Assembly (NCBI RefSeq): GCF_900636475.1
Contig: NZ_LR134283.1
Location: 682,001-746,000 of the forward strand
From: Streptococcus anginosus
Lineage (GTDB): Bacteria > Bacillota > Bacilli > Lactobacillales > Streptococcaceae
Length of the DNA stretch: 64,000 nt
Reading direction: 5' to 3'
The translations under genes were made by a program, and so were the position numbers. Within the stretch, counting starts at the first letter, position 1. Every line of letters starts with the position of its first letter. The notes under the pieces were generated by a model. That model saw only the letters and a list, made by a program, of their open reading frames with translations. It was not told the DNA's origin and did not search any database. Below are positions 35,270 through 45,917 of the stretch, one piece after another.

Positions 35270-36243
35270 TTGCGCACCTGTATAATCTGCATAAGTTCAT
35301 CGACGACTGATTCACCATCATGAAAAGCTCCGCCATTTTCCAAGCGAAGAAAATTAGACGAAATGACACGAGGTACTTGCTCTTTCAAACCTTTAAAATC
35401 ATGCTCAACCTGCACCAAATACTCATCAAATTTATTAGAATTCATATACTCTTGAGGAACTTCCTCAATATTCACCAAAACAGTATCAATAAATCGTTTT
35501 CCTAAATGTCGATGCAAAACGGCTACATGGTCACTATCTGTAAAATGCTCGGTTTCACCACGCTGGGTCATAATATTGCAGACATAAGCGATTTCCGCCT
35601 TTGTTTCTAAAAGAGCTTGTCCAATTTCTTCAATCATCATATTGGGTAAGATAGAGGTAAACAATGACCCTGGTCCCAAAACAACCATATCACTTTCTAA
35701 AATCGTCTCTACCACTTTGCGACTAGCCACCGGCTTCTGGTCATTATAGGTATTGGTGACATAAACTCGTTCAATCATACCTTGGTGTTCTGCGAGATGA
35801 CTTTCTCCAGCGACTTCGCTTCCATCAGTAAATACAGCATGAAGCGTTAAAGGTATATCACAAGACGGATAAATTTTGCCAGTTGTGTGGAAAAACTTAG
35901 TCAGTAGCTGCATAGCGTTGTAAGTCGACCCTTGCATTTCTGAAATACCTGCAATAATCAAGTTCCCAAGTGGATGTCCAGCTAAAGCACCGTCTTCAGC
36001 TGCAAAGCGATATTGAAAAACTTTTTCATAAAAGCGCGGCATGTCCGATAAAGCCACCAAAACATTTCGCAAATCACCGGGCGGTGTCAATTGTTGAATG
36101 TTTTTTCGCAATTCCCCCGAACTTCCACCGTCATCAGCGACCGTCACAATAGCAGCAATGTCTACGTCTTTCTTACGCAAACTGTTCAAAATGACTGAAA
36201 TTCCGGTTCCACCACCAATAACAGCAATCTTTGGTCTCCTCAT
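35266..36243 (-). CDS. YvcK-family gluconeogenesis factor (UDP-sugar-binding)
   Basis: A 325-residue YvcK/CofD-like protein that binds UDP-sugars and supports cell-wall precursor flux and shape in Firmicutes. Starts [25 protein letters not shown] at ATG 36243, overlapping the rapZ stop (TGA within ATGA); the longer frame reaches back into rapZ. Visible motifs are [33 protein letters not shown] and [12 protein letters not shown]. Confidence 0.95.
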   Translation of the reverse strand: MRRPKIAVIGGGTGISVILNSLRKKDVDIAAIVTVADDGGSSGELRKNIQQLTPPGDLRNVLVALSDMPRFYEKVFQYRFAAEDGALAGHPLGNLIIAGISEMQGSTYNAMQLLTKFFHTTGKIYPSCDIPLTLHAVFTDGSEVAGESHLAEHQGMIERVYVTNTYNDQKPVASRKVVETILESDMVVLGPGSLFTSILPNMMIEEIGQALLETKAEIAYVCNIMTQRGETEHFTDSDHVAVLHRHLGKRFIDTVLVNIEEVPQEYMNSNKFDEYLVQVEHDFKGLKEQVPRVISSNFLRLENGGAFHDGESVVDELMQIIQVRK

Positions 36244-37130
36244 GAACGATTCACCGTTTCCTTTCTGCGGTCTTTGTCTCGATGTGATGAGTGAACGGTC
36301 CATTCGCTTGCCAAATCATCTGCTAGACGTTGTGCAAAAGCTACGCTTCTGTGTTGACCGCCTGTACAACCAACCGCAATTGTTAAAACAGATTTCCCCT
36401 CTTTTTTGTAGCCCGGTAAAATCGGTTTGATAAGAGCCACTAAGTGCTGATAAAATTCTTCTGACTCCGTATGATTCATCACATAATCATAAACTGGTTT
36501 ATCAAGTCCTGTTTGATTGCGAAGTTCTGGTTGGTAATATGGATTTGGTAAAAAACGTACATCAAAAACAAGGTCGGCATCTAGCGGAAGACCATATTTA
36601 AAGCCAAAACTCACCACCTCAATACGAAACGATTGAAGCTTTGTCTGATCTGAAAAATGCTCAGAAATGGTTTTACGCAACCCGCGCGGTGTTAATTCAG
36701 TCGTATCTACCACGTTTTGACTCATGTTTTTCAACGGTGCCAGTAACTCACGTTCTAGCTTGATACCATCTAAAATACGACCGTCTGCTGCTAAGGGGTG
36801 GCTACGCCGCGTTTCCTTGTAACGTGCAACTAATTCTGTATCTGCCGCATCTAAAAACAAAATCTTAAAATCAAGTCCAGCGTTACTTTCAATCTCATCT
36901 AGAACTTTCTGAATCTCAGAAAAGAAGGAACGACTACGCATATCTACAACCATAGCAATCTTGTCGTTGTCTTGCGTTGTTTCGATTAACTGCAAAAATT
37001 TAGGAACCAGCGTGGGGGGCATATTATCAATCGTAAAATAGCCCAAATCTTCAAAAGACTGGATGGCCACGGTCTTTCCCGCTCCACTCATTCCCGTCAC
37101 GATAACCAAATGAATTTGTTTGTCTGACAT
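36240..37130 (-). CDS. rapZ: RapZ-family nucleotide-binding protein
   Basis: A 296-residue P-loop protein. The N-terminus has Walker [14 protein letters not shown]. The C-terminal domain shows [25 protein letters not shown] and [20 protein letters not shown], the phosphosugar-binding part. In E. coli RapZ controls glmS mRNA through sRNA decay; in Firmicutes the role is less clear but it is tied to yvcK and whiA. Start at ATG 37130 ([13 protein letters not shown]) with AAGGAGGAG; seven extra N-terminal codons are possible but less likely. Confidence 0.95.
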   Translation of the reverse strand: MSDKQIHLVIVTGMSGAGKTVAIQSFEDLGYFTIDNMPPTLVPKFLQLIETTQDNDKIAMVVDMRSRSFFSEIQKVLDEIESNAGLDFKILFLDAADTELVARYKETRRSHPLAADGRILDGIKLERELLAPLKNMSQNVVDTTELTPRGLRKTISEHFSDQTKLQSFRIEVVSFGFKYGLPLDADLVFDVRFLPNPYYQPELRNQTGLDKPVYDYVMNHTESEEFYQHLVALIKPILPGYKKEGKSVLTIAVGCTGGQHRSVAFAQRLADDLASEWTVHSSHRDKDRRKETVNRS

Positions 37131-37221
37131 ATCTCCTCCTTGATAAAACAATCAATTTTCAGTATATTAAAACATTTCCAATTCCTTTTTATTATAACAC
37201 ACCCAGTACAATTCGGATAGT

Positions 37222-37261
37222 AAAAAAGAGAGAACAAAAGCAATCGCTATCTGTACTCTCT
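37222..37261 (-). terminator. ndk terminator
   Basis: On the minus strand AGAGAGTAC / GTTCTCTCT stem with a T-run, directly after ndk and before rapZ. Confidence 0.7.
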
Positions 37262-37281
37262 CGAATTTATACTACTATGTT

Positions 37282-37704
37282 TTAATGATTACCAAACCAA
37301 AGCGCAATTTCCCGTTTGGCAGACTCTTCAGAATCTGAACCATGAACAACATTTCGAATCGTTTCACTAGCTTCAGCTGCTTGTGCAAAATCTCCGCGAA
37401 TAGTTCCCGGTAGAGCTTCTTCCGGACGAGTAGCGCCCATCATGTGACGCCAACCTGAAATCACTTGACTTCCCGATAAAACACCGATAATCACAGGTCC
37501 GCTTGTCATATAATCACGGATTGAAGGATAAAAATCTTTCGTTAATAGGGCTTCATAATGCTGATCAATTAACTCATTTGAAATATTGGTTCTCATTTCC
37601 AAACGTTCGATTTTATAACCACGTTGTTCTACGCGCTTCAGTACTTCTCCAACCAAGCCACGTTTTACGCCGTCTGGTTTTATAATAAAAAATGTTTGTT
37701 CCAT
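37282..37704 (-). CDS. ndk: Nucleoside-diphosphate kinase
   Basis: Transfers the gamma phosphate from ATP to NDPs through a phosphohistidine. From ATG 37704 ([16 protein letters not shown]) it has 140 residues. The active-site His is in [17 protein letters not shown], and [17 protein letters not shown] is the nucleotide-binding loop. GGAG lies about ten bases upstream; a GTG at 37713 sits too close to it. Monocistronic. Confidence 0.97.
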   Translation of the reverse strand: MEQTFFIIKPDGVKRGLVGEVLKRVEQRGYKIERLEMRTNISNELIDQHYEALLTKDFYPSIRDYMTSGPVIIGVLSGSQVISGWRHMMGATRPEEALPGTIRGDFAQAAEASETIRNVVHGSDSEESAKREIALWFGNH

Positions 37705-37782
37705 GATTGACACGCTCCTCTTTTGTTACCTTTATTTTATCATAAATGAAAGAAAGTTGAAAGTCCTTTCAAAAATCTTCTT

Positions 37783-38739
37783 TCACAAATGACTTATCAA
37801 GGTCAAAGATGTTAAGAACATGAAGATTGCAAAAATCCAGAACCAAACAGAGCGAAAAGCTTGCTTATAGGTTCCTGAAAATGAACGATTTTCTTGTACA
37901 TACATCTTTATGTCTGTTTTGTTTTTAAACAGGAAAATTACTGCGACACTTGCACCGACTAGCAGGATAAATAAGTGTAAGAGACCACCTATATCGTCCG
38001 GCAAAAACGAATACAAATAAGTTAAACCATCTCCAATGACCAAGTTATTAAAAACATGGAAAACCATTGCCCAGAGAATTGAATACTCCAAGGTCACATA
38101 AGAGAAGATAATTCCAACAAAAGCCGCAAAAAAGAACTGCGGGATATTTCCATGAAATAAACCAAATATGAGGGAAGACATCAAAATCGCAAAGACTTTT
38201 CCATATTTTTCAAATGTTCGTAAGCCTGCCCCGCGAAAAATCAATTCTTCTGAAACAGGACCGAAAAAACCTGCATACAAAAACATCGTTACACTATCTG
38301 AGCCTGCGGAAGCTGATTCAATGGCTTTAAATAAGCTAAATCCAAAGATATTCAACACTGCTTCGAATATTTGATTAAAGAGTACAAAACCTAATTGACC
38401 CAGAAGTAAGAATGATAAAACTATCCCAAACGTTTTTGGCATCATGACCCTTTTCTGCGTTCGTAAATCAGACTTAAATAATTTTCCGTCCCGATACAAC
38501 CAAAAGATAAATACTCCTGCACAAACAGCAATTAGATAATAGCTGCCATCGCGTGACATAAAACTTTCCGTTGCTTTTTGGATTCTCTCAAGATTTCCGG
38601 GATAACGAATCGCTTGAAACAAAGTTACAATCGTTTGGTAGATTAAGCTAATCATTGTCATGACGAAAACATAAATCAGACATAAAGCAGAAAATAAACT
38701 AACATCTTTTCGCACTTGCTGATTGACTGTGACTGGCAT
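37783..38739 (-). CDS. CPBP-family intramembrane protease
   Basis: A 318-residue multi-spanning membrane protein of the CPBP (Abi/CAAX protease) family. The EExxxR motif is in SEELIFRGAGLRTF and the histidine motifs are in LFGLFHGNIPQFFF and MVFHVFNNLV. Start at ATG 38739 (MPVTVNQQ) with AAGGAGG. The start shares its A with the stop of the upstream membrane-protein gene (TGATG). Related proteins give bacteriocin self-immunity or process prenylated peptides, but no peptide gene is nearby. Substrate unknown. Confidence 0.88.
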   Translation of the reverse strand: MPVTVNQQVRKDVSLFSALCLIYVFVMTMISLIYQTIVTLFQAIRYPGNLERIQKATESFMSRDGSYYLIAVCAGVFIFWLYRDGKLFKSDLRTQKRVMMPKTFGIVLSFLLLGQLGFVLFNQIFEAVLNIFGFSLFKAIESASAGSDSVTMFLYAGFFGPVSEELIFRGAGLRTFEKYGKVFAILMSSLIFGLFHGNIPQFFFAAFVGIIFSYVTLEYSILWAMVFHVFNNLVIGDGLTYLYSFLPDDIGGLLHLFILLVGASVAVIFLFKNKTDIKMYVQENRSFSGTYKQAFRSVWFWIFAIFMFLTSLTLISHL

Positions 38740-39377
38740 CAATTTTCCTCCTTCTTCAAATAGCTTTTTCGATTCCACAAGTATAACCCCACAGCAAAGC
38801 CTTCATAAAGAACAAAAAACAAAAGAAAGGCGTGGAGGAAAAATTCTTCTGGTAATATCCAAATAACAGGATCTTTAGCAGGGTCAAAGAGCCAAGTATT
38901 GTCTCCGACAAATAAAATCTGATGAAAGAGAGTGAAAAACGCATCAAAGCCAATCCCCAGCGCCACACCAGCAATTACAATAGGCAACCAAATAATAGCT
39001 AAAATCGCCTTTGAAAAGACAGATAGATATCTTTTTTTTATAATGTTTTTTACAAACAAACAAACCGCTGGTAAGGTTGCCAGAAAAGCAACTTGCGCCA
39101 GATGAAAAAGATATTTCACGACTTGAAAATGGTGCAGACCTGCTGCTGATGAGCGAAAATTAGGCATGGAGAGCTTTTGCTGAAATGGATTGGTTAGGTA
39201 AATCATCAAAATATTGAAATTGTGCTGAATGGTTGCAGATTTGAGGTAAACTTGATTTTCTAAATGCAACCAAGAAACTTCCAAAGGATAAAACAGCCAA
39301 GTCAGATAAATGGTCAACAAAATAGCTACTGCTAAAAAGCAGAGCATACTCAGCCAAAAGGTCAGTTTAATGCGCAT
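38739..39377 (-). CDS. TIGR01906-family integral membrane protein
   Basis: A 212-residue membrane protein with about five hydrophobic segments (N-terminal [22 protein letters not shown], then [33 protein letters not shown] and C-terminal [18 protein letters not shown]). The conserved Phe/Trp-rich stretch [37 protein letters not shown] identifies the family. Function unknown. Overlaps the phosphatase gene upstream by 11 bp and the CPBP gene downstream by 1 bp. Confidence 0.85.
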   Translation of the reverse strand: MRIKLTFWLSMLCFLAVAILLTIYLTWLFYPLEVSWLHLENQVYLKSATIQHNFNILMIYLTNPFQQKLSMPNFRSSAAGLHHFQVVKYLFHLAQVAFLATLPAVCLFVKNIIKKRYLSVFSKAILAIIWLPIVIAGVALGIGFDAFFTLFHQILFVGDNTWLFDPAKDPVIWILPEEFFLHAFLLFFVLYEGFAVGLYLWNRKSYLKKEEN

Positions 39378-40140
39378 CGAAATCCCACTCCGCTAGGCTA
39401 GAAAGTACATAATCTGGTTGGATTGGCAAGTCTGGCACTTCTTCTGATTTCGTAAAGCCAGTTGTCACCAAAAGTGTAGGGATATCGTTGTCAATCCCAG
39501 CCCGAATATCCGTCAGGTAATTATCCCCAACCATTATCACTTCTTGCCGCGGTAGTCCTAGATGCTCAACCGCCTTTTCCATGATAATTGCATTTGGCTT
39601 CCCGATATAAACAGGTTTCACACGAGTTGCTACTTCAATGAGAGTAATAATCGATCCTGCTCCAGGCATGAGACCGCGCTCCGTTGGAATATTAAGATCT
39701 GGATTGGTTCCTACGAAATGAGCTCCTTTTTGAATAGCTAAAGTAGCAATTGACAATTTTTCATAGTCCACTTCCCAGTCTAATCCAACAACCACATAAT
39801 CTGGGTTATCAGTATCTTCGATATAGCCAGCTTCTGCAATGGCTTGCTTAAGTCCGACATCACCGATAACATAGACTTTCTTGCCTAGATTTTTATCATT
39901 TAAGTAGTCAACCGTTGCTAAAGTCGCTGTATAAATCGTTTCAATCGACGTTTCAACATTGAATTGTTCCGCTAGCATTGTTTGAACAGTCTCAGGAGTA
40001 CGTGTCGTATTATTTGTCACAAATAAATATGGAAGGTTGCGACGCTGTAATTCATGGACAAAAGCTTCTCCCGCTGGGATTCGGTCTTTTCCTTTATAAA
40101 TCGTTCCGTCTAAATCAATTAAATAGCCTTTATAAGTCAC
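39367..40140 (-). CDS. NagD-like HAD phosphatase (TIGR01457 family)
   Basis: A 257-residue HAD phosphatase of type IIA. Motif I is [10 protein letters not shown], motif II is [11 protein letters not shown], a lysine lies in [12 protein letters not shown], and motif IV is [10 protein letters not shown]. Likely dephosphorylates small phosphorylated metabolites in the cytosol; the physiological substrate is not deducible. In an overlapping set with the membrane-protein and CPBP genes. Confidence 0.92.
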   Translation of the reverse strand: MTYKGYLIDLDGTIYKGKDRIPAGEAFVHELQRRNLPYLFVTNNTTRTPETVQTMLAEQFNVETSIETIYTATLATVDYLNDKNLGKKVYVIGDVGLKQAIAEAGYIEDTDNPDYVVVGLDWEVDYEKLSIATLAIQKGAHFVGTNPDLNIPTERGLMPGAGSIITLIEVATRVKPVYIGKPNAIIMEKAVEHLGLPRQEVIMVGDNYLTDIRAGIDNDIPTLLVTTGFTKSEEVPDLPIQPDYVLSSLAEWDFDAH

Positions 40141-40233
40141 TCATTTTCTCCTCTAATTTAAAAGCTTAAATACTCCTCTAATCTATATAAATTGAAAATA
40201 GTTTTCTATTTCAACTTTTAAATCTATACTTTA

Positions 40234-40860
40234 TTAATCAAATCGGGTTTCCCAGTTATTGGATGCCTGCGCCTCAAAACACATTGCAATTTGTTGAGTA
40301 GTCGTTTTAGATTCAGATAATGCTGGCAATGCATCTAAAGCAAAATAACCACAAGCTATCGTCTCAGCATTTGCTCTAAACTCCCCACCTAAGCTCGTAC
40401 ACAAAACAAATATTTTGGTAATGTGATGTACTGAGGTAGAGTTTCCTGGATTATTTTTATGTTTATCTAAAACGGCAATCAGTTTGTCTGCCTGAACTTC
40501 TAAACCTGCCTCTTCTCTTACTTCTTTTATTGTATTGTCCTTTACAGACTGATCCACATCACACCATCCGCCCGGCAAAGCCCATAGTCCGTTTTTTTCT
40601 TGAACAAGCAAAATCATATTGTCTTTAAAAATTGCTGCACGTGTATCCAATTTCGGTGTTTGATAACCCGTTTCATTACAAAACAGATCTTTTACTTTTT
40701 CAAGTGGCATACCAGAAGGAGTGACTAGCATTTCAGCTGCAATCTGACGAATCTCCTGAAATCGCTCAATATCAAATTCATCCTTGCTATAGGCTAATCC
40801 ATTTTGTGCTAAAGTTTGCAGACGAGTCGCCCATTCCAACCATTTACTCTGCTCTGTCAT
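40234..40860 (-). CDS. Nudix hydrolase with N-terminal helical domain
   Basis: A 208-residue Nudix protein. The N-terminal helical domain (WLEWATRLQTLAQNGLAYSKDEFDIERFQEIRQIAAEML) is the type found in ADP-ribose and other nucleoside-diphosphate-linked pyrophosphatases. The Nudix box spans GGWCDVDQSVKDNTIKEVREEAGLE with the REEAG metal site. Overlaps the thioesterase gene by 17 bp. Substrate inferred only. Confidence 0.9.
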   Translation of the reverse strand: MTEQSKWLEWATRLQTLAQNGLAYSKDEFDIERFQEIRQIAAEMLVTPSGMPLEKVKDLFCNETGYQTPKLDTRAAIFKDNMILLVQEKNGLWALPGGWCDVDQSVKDNTIKEVREEAGLEVQADKLIAVLDKHKNNPGNSTSVHHITKIFVLCTSLGGEFRANAETIACGYFALDALPALSESKTTTQQIAMCFEAQASNNWETRFD

Positions 40861-41587
40861 CCCATCTTCTCCACATTATACTTGCCTGGGCATTGATATC
40901 ACCATCACTAGAAATCTGATGATTACTCTCCAAGCCCTCTAAATTATAGCTGGAGGTAATTTGTCCGCCAGGTCGGACCTCCTTGACATACTTAAGATGA
41001 ATTTTTCTAGGAATATGTTTCATGAGAAAATCTGCACCCATAACCTCAAAAATCCAGTCCAAATACTTACTGTTATTAACATGACCGTTCATATCTAAAT
41101 CGTAAAAACGGACATGGTAATCTTTGCTAATTGGTTCTTTCAAATCTGGATACTTCGGACCACGAATCAATTTTTTAGAAAACTCTGCTTCATAAGGTGC
41201 AACAATCTTTGGCTCTACTGCATGCACTTTTCTACTATCTCTATCCATAAGGACAAAAGTAGCCAACATATTAATAATAGCATTTCCTGCTTCATCATAA
41301 ATAGTAAACCGACGATAACAGAATAAACGATTATATGACAAAGCTTCTGTTTCAATCGTCATTTCTTCCCCAAATTTAGGCAGCCGTACTACATCAATAT
41401 CATAATCCGTGATAATCCAGACTAGATTATATTTTTCCAGCATAGATTTGTCACTAATCCCCAAATCAATGGACTGCAGCCCTGATACCTGTAATGATAG
41501 CAAAATAACATCAGGTAGTTTGATATGACCATTCATATCTGCCATATCAAAAGGAATTTTCATTTTCATTTGATAAGTTAAACCCAT
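40844..41587 (-). CDS. Acyl-ACP thioesterase
   Basis: Releases fatty acids from acyl-ACP; 247 residues with the double hotdog fold. The conserved repeat DLDMNGHVNNSKYLDWIFEVM (about 160-180) is the catalytic second half, and an N-terminal related segment DMADMNGHIKLPDVILLSLQ is visible. Common in streptococci, where it supplies free fatty acids for re-acylation. It is placed 3 bp after hemW and overlaps the Nudix gene. Confidence 0.9.
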   Translation of the reverse strand: MGLTYQMKMKIPFDMADMNGHIKLPDVILLSLQVSGLQSIDLGISDKSMLEKYNLVWIITDYDIDVVRLPKFGEEMTIETEALSYNRLFCYRRFTIYDEAGNAIINMLATFVLMDRDSRKVHAVEPKIVAPYEAEFSKKLIRGPKYPDLKEPISKDYHVRFYDLDMNGHVNNSKYLDWIFEVMGADFLMKHIPRKIHLKYVKEVRPGGQITSSYNLEGLESNHQISSDGDINAQASIMWRRWDDRAE

Positions 41588-41590
41588 AAT

Positions 41591-42721
41591 CTACTCCAAT
41601 ATAAATTTTTCTGCAACCGTATCGCCCAAAAAAAGACCTTTTTTAGTCATACGGACAATGTCTTTGTCAGGTACTAAGAGCCCTTGCTCTGTCAGTTCTG
41701 TTACAACATGACCGTACTGCCGATCAAAAGAAACACCAAATTTTTCCTCAAAGCGTTGTTTAGAAATACCCGACTTCTTGCGCAATCCCAAAAACATTTC
41801 TTCTTCCATCATCTCTTGCTTGCTAAGATGTTCCTCACTCACACGGGCATTACCTTTTTCAACCGCCTCTAAGTAATGACGGATAGGACCATGATTCTTG
41901 TAGCGAACCCCATTGACATAGCCAGAAGCCCCAGCTCCGATACCAAAATATTCCGCATTGTCCCAGTACATAAGATTATGTCGACTCTCAAAACCTGGTT
42001 TAGAAAAATTGGAAATCTCATAGTGCTCAAAACCAGCTTTTTCTAACTCCTCAATGATGTATTCAAACATCTCTGCTTCTAAATCTTCTTTAGGCAGAGG
42101 GAGTTTTCCACGTCGCATCCGATTCATAAAAACCGTGTGATTTTCTAAAATTAAGCTGTAAAGACTCATGTGAGGAATATCTAGCGCAACAGCCTTGGCT
42201 ACATTTTCTCGTACATTATCCATAGTTTGCTTGGGCAGCGCATAGATCAAATCAATCGAGATATTGTCAAATCCAGCCAGCTTCAGATTAGCGATGTTTT
42301 CATAGATATCTTTTTCTAAATGACTGCGACCAATTTGCTTGAGCATGCCATCGTCAAAAGTCTGAACACCTAAAGATACCCTATTCACAGGTGAAACCTT
42401 TAAAACAGCAATCTTATCCGGATCCAAATCCCCTGGATTGGCTTCAATAGTCAGTTCTTCTAACAATGACAAATCCAGCTTTTTCGTCAGCTCTGCCAAT
42501 AAAAACTCCAGCTGCTTCGCTGAAAGAGCTGTCGGTGTCCCACCACCGATATAAAGCGTTTGTAAATGCTTTATATCATAAGAAGTATATTCTTGAAGCA
42601 AGTGCTCTAAGTAGGCATCAACTGGCTGATTTTTGATAAAAACCTTAGAAAAGTCACAATAATAACAAATTTGAGTACAAAACGGAATGTGTACATAGGC
42701 AGAAGTTGGTTTGGTATACAT
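41591..42721 (-). CDS. hemW: HemW-like radical SAM protein
   Basis: A 376-residue radical SAM protein. The iron-sulfur motif CTQICYYCDF (CxxxCxxC) is near the N-terminus, followed by TLYIGGGTPTALS and the substrate-side LSLGVQTFDD, with the C-terminal HemN-like domain. Annotated historically as coproporphyrinogen III oxidase, but HemW proteins act as haem chaperones; streptococci lack haem synthesis, so the chaperone role is the better guess. Confidence 0.92.
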   Translation of the reverse strand: MYTKPTSAYVHIPFCTQICYYCDFSKVFIKNQPVDAYLEHLLQEYTSYDIKHLQTLYIGGGTPTALSAKQLEFLLAELTKKLDLSLLEELTIEANPGDLDPDKIAVLKVSPVNRVSLGVQTFDDGMLKQIGRSHLEKDIYENIANLKLAGFDNISIDLIYALPKQTMDNVRENVAKAVALDIPHMSLYSLILENHTVFMNRMRRGKLPLPKEDLEAEMFEYIIEELEKAGFEHYEISNFSKPGFESRHNLMYWDNAEYFGIGAGASGYVNGVRYKNHGPIRHYLEAVEKGNARVSEEHLSKQEMMEEEMFLGLRKKSGISKQRFEEKFGVSFDRQYGHVVTELTEQGLLVPDKDIVRMTKKGLFLGDTVAEKFILE

Positions 42722-42845
42722 AGTATTTATTATAGCATAAATTTAGTATATAGATGTTTCAAAGCGCACATAAAAATTTATAGACTCTTATCAATATATT
42801 CTTGCTAAGCAATAAAAACATAGTAAGTATTCAAAAACTTTCAGC

Positions 42846-44486
42846 TTAATTTTCTACTTCAGCTTGAACTTTTTTCAAATAATGATTTGTCAGTAAAAAT
42901 GCCATCATTGCAAGAGCAATCAGAAAGGTACCTGCTAACAAATAGCCCACTAAATCTGGTGATACCAAAATGAAATAAGCGCTCATTGCAATAATGATTA
43001 TGTAAATAATCATAGCAACAATGCCCAAAATCATCTTTAGTAAATTATTTTCACGATTAAATAATTCCGTCACATTCGACCAGTTAGTAACTTGTAGGCG
43101 TTTGTCACGATGATATCCCCAAGCACTCCATGCTAAGCAGGTCAATGTCCAAGCTATAATCATCAAGACAATAGCAACTGGTTGCACGCCGACAATAAAG
43201 GAAAAAATTGTCAATAAAATGAATGGTAAAATGGATTGAAGGACAAATAAATTCCAAAACTTAAATTTAAGATAACGTGCCATATCAAAGGGTAATACTT
43301 TCAAATAATCATAATTTTCACGTTCAAGTGAAATGCCAATTCCTGTTAAATTTGCTCCACCTGTATTTAAACTTGCTACAAATGTTGCTATCAACATCAG
43401 TGGAAAAGCAAATCTTGTTGTCAAATAAGGAGAAATCATTTCACTATTCTGCATAAAACTAGCCATTAACGGAATTAGAATAAAGTAAGGTAACACACTA
43501 GGCATCAAAAGAGTTTGTAATAAGACAGAGCCATCACTGATTAGGTTTAATTGATAGCGCAACACAAACTGCGAAAAGTTTCTAAGTCCATTCATCTTGA
43601 AAATTTTCGTTCGTTTTTGTCTATTGACCGTTGCTGTTGTGGTCATTGCAGCTTCATAAAATTCTGGTAAAACCTTTCGCTTAACAATTATAAATAATAT
43701 AGCGGCTACGACTACCCAAGCTCCCATTCCCAGCAAGGAATTCAAAGCAAAAGGTTGCATACTGAAAGCATGAAAAATCGTCATTGGCGGAAAATAAGCA
43801 GGTTGATCTTGCAATATTGCGTTTTTAACGTTAGAGTTATTTTGCAAATTCACCAATAAAATCGCACCAAAAGCCATTATTGTAGCAAGAGCCAGTAAAA
43901 TATTAGAGGCAAGCTTTTTATATTTCCTAAAAATAGTCGTTTTCGTAATAAAATGAACACCAACTAAAAGAAGGAAAATAAGTGTCGAAAACAGTACTCC
44001 TAACGAAATAAGCAGAATAGGGATTGCAAGCCAGATTGGTTGACCTGATTGCATTTGCAAACCAATAAAGTAAATAACAATGGGAAACACTCCCATTAAA
44101 GTAGTTAAAAGAACAGAAAATCCTTTCCCAACCATAATTTCGCTCTCACTAAAGGCATAAGGTCGGTAAGCTTGCAAGTCTTTACTTTCATAAAAAACAT
44201 TGTAAAAGGAAAGAAATCCCTGTGCAAAGATGAAAAGATAAAAGACGCTGACAAAATTCGAAAATAGCCCAGGATTCTGAGCAAGCGGTAAAAAAGCACC
44301 CTGTACACCAAATATACAAGCATACAAAATTCCAGCATAGAGATAGTTCATCACTAGATTTCTAGCAACATTTCCTTTTTTCTTTGGATTTTTTTGCTGT
44401 TTTTTACGATAACTAGAAAGCCTAGTTGATTGCGTCGTATAAATGATATTTGCATGAATGAGGGAGCGAATCGCTTTAAGACGCAT
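42846..44486 (-). CDS. ABC transporter permease
   Basis: A 546-residue multi-pass membrane protein with about 12 hydrophobic segments, encoded with the next ATPase gene (11-bp overlap). It has a basic N-terminus (RKKQQKNPKKKGNVARN) and recurring loops LSFYNVFYESKDLQAYRPYAFSESEIMVGKGFSV, typical of large ABC-2 permeases of Firmicutes (EcsB/YthQ-like). Exported substrate unknown. Confidence 0.82.
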   Translation of the reverse strand: MRLKAIRSLIHANIIYTTQSTRLSSYRKKQQKNPKKKGNVARNLVMNYLYAGILYACIFGVQGAFLPLAQNPGLFSNFVSVFYLFIFAQGFLSFYNVFYESKDLQAYRPYAFSESEIMVGKGFSVLLTTLMGVFPIVIYFIGLQMQSGQPIWLAIPILLISLGVLFSTLIFLLLVGVHFITKTTIFRKYKKLASNILLALATIMAFGAILLVNLQNNSNVKNAILQDQPAYFPPMTIFHAFSMQPFALNSLLGMGAWVVVAAILFIIVKRKVLPEFYEAAMTTTATVNRQKRTKIFKMNGLRNFSQFVLRYQLNLISDGSVLLQTLLMPSVLPYFILIPLMASFMQNSEMISPYLTTRFAFPLMLIATFVASLNTGGANLTGIGISLERENYDYLKVLPFDMARYLKFKFWNLFVLQSILPFILLTIFSFIVGVQPVAIVLMIIAWTLTCLAWSAWGYHRDKRLQVTNWSNVTELFNRENNLLKMILGIVAMIIYIIIIAMSAYFILVSPDLVGYLLAGTFLIALAMMAFLLTNHYLKKVQAEVEN

Positions 44487-45219
44487 CAGGACTCACCTCT
44501 TCTCTACGACCTGCCAAACTAAGGTAAATACTTTCTAAGGATTTTTCAGGATGTTGACTTTTCAATTCCTCAATCGTACCGTAAAACAACAATTCTCCCT
44601 TTTTGAGAATGGCAATACGGTCACACAATTGCTCTGCCACTTCTAAAACATGGGTTGAGAACAAAACAGTATTTCCTTTGTCTGCATGCTCTCGCATCAT
44701 TTGTTTGAGGTCAAAAGCCGCCTGCGGATCCAAACCAGTTAAAGGCTCATCCAACACCCAGATATCTGGATCAGACAAAAGAGCACCAATGACAAATACT
44801 TTTTGTCGCATTCCATGTGAAAACGATTCAATAACTTCATAGCGATGAGCTGTAAAATCAAATAATTCCAGTAGCTCCGTTAAACGTTTCTCATAATCTG
44901 AAGGACTCATATCATAAGAAGTTCCAACCAATTCCCAGAATTCATTTGCTGTCAGACGTAAGAATAAATCCGACGAATCAGCTACATAACCAATTTTCTT
45001 CTTGATTGCCAACCGATTAGCTGCTAATTCCTTACCATCCACAAAAATCTGACCATGCGATGGATTAATTACACTAACCAATGATTTAATCGTTGTTGAT
45101 TTTCCAGCACCATTGTGGCCAATTAATCCTACAATTTCTCCACTCTGAAGCGTTAAATTCAGATGATTCAACGCTATCTTGTCATCGTACACTTTTGTAA
45201 CATCATTAAATTCAATCAT
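44476..45219 (-). CDS. ABC transporter ATP-binding protein
   Basis: A 247-residue ATPase of an ABC-2-type exporter. Walker A GLIGHNGAGKSTTIKSL, signature-like SFSHGMRQKVFVI in place of LSGGQ, Walker B DIWVLDEPLTGLDP and an H-loop STHVLEV are visible. Signature SHGM is common in this exporter class. RBS ATAGGAG. Paired with the permease at 42846-44486. Confidence 0.92.
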   Translation of the reverse strand: MIEFNDVTKVYDDKIALNHLNLTLQSGEIVGLIGHNGAGKSTTIKSLVSVINPSHGQIFVDGKELAANRLAIKKKIGYVADSSDLFLRLTANEFWELVGTSYDMSPSDYEKRLTELLELFDFTAHRYEVIESFSHGMRQKVFVIGALLSDPDIWVLDEPLTGLDPQAAFDLKQMMREHADKGNTVLFSTHVLEVAEQLCDRIAILKKGELLFYGTIEELKSQHPEKSLESIYLSLAGRREEVSPDAS

Positions 45220-45346
45220 AAATTCTCCTATCTACTGAACGTTTCCAGCATGATGAAAATAAAAGTAAAAACTCTTTTTCTTTATTCAAACATATATATT
45301 TATTAACAATTTGTCATTAGTTTTCCAAAAAACAAATAATGCCTCT

Positions 45347-45887
45347 TTAACTAGTATCCGCCAACTCCAAAATTTTCTGAAAGATTTTCACATTGCGAAT
45401 TGTCAAAGACTTGTAAAAGCTAGATTTGAGTAGCTTCTTGTGGTAGTTGAACTTGAGATAGTCAGTCTGGTCGCTATTTCTGTAAAAGAAGGCTGTCTGA
45501 CCGAAATGCAGCAGCTCCCTGTCATTTGCCCAGGTTCTCGCCTCTTCCTTTATCTGCTCGCGACTGGCTTTCGGCAGGTAAAAGAGGACATCACGCCGAT
45601 AGGCTGCCTCATCCTGCCACCAAGCAGGCAGTTTTGCCACTTCTTCTTAGAGAATAGCAGAGCTGAGCAGGACAAAAGAGATTGGAAAGTCATAGGATTG
45701 ACTAAAATAAGCCGTCAGAATCTCCCTAATCTTCTCCCCGTTCTCCTGACTGTCAAAAAAGAGATCGCCACTGTTGATGAACCGGATTATCAAAGCCCAG
45801 CTCCGCCAAATCGGCCTTCAAATCAGCCATAGCTACCTTGTTTTTCCCACCGACATTAATGCCGCGAAGTAAGAGAATGTAACGCAT
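45347..45887 (-). pseudogene. Decayed DUF1697-family gene
   Basis: Two separated frames together give a DUF1697 protein. The first, from ATG 45887 (MRYILLLRGINVGGKNKVAMADLKADLAELGF), shifts frame near codon 36, at about 45779. The second frame continues (INSGDLFFDSQENGEKIREIL and so on) to a TAA near 45650, then reads on in frame as KLPAWWQDEAAYRRDVLFYLPKASREQ to 45347. One frameshift and one in-frame stop make this a pseudogene. The family has no established function. Confidence 0.85.
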
Positions 45888-45917
45888 TCTTCTTCCCTTT
45901 TTGCTTTGTTTATCTTT

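Noticed and set aside
41591..42721. Calling hemW a haem-biosynthesis oxidase
   Set aside because: Streptococci lack the haem pathway and no neighbours support it; the HemW chaperone reading is more likely.
45440..45832. 130-codon plus-strand frame over the DUF1697 remnant
   Set aside because: Antisense to a recognisable decayed gene and without an RBS or similarity.
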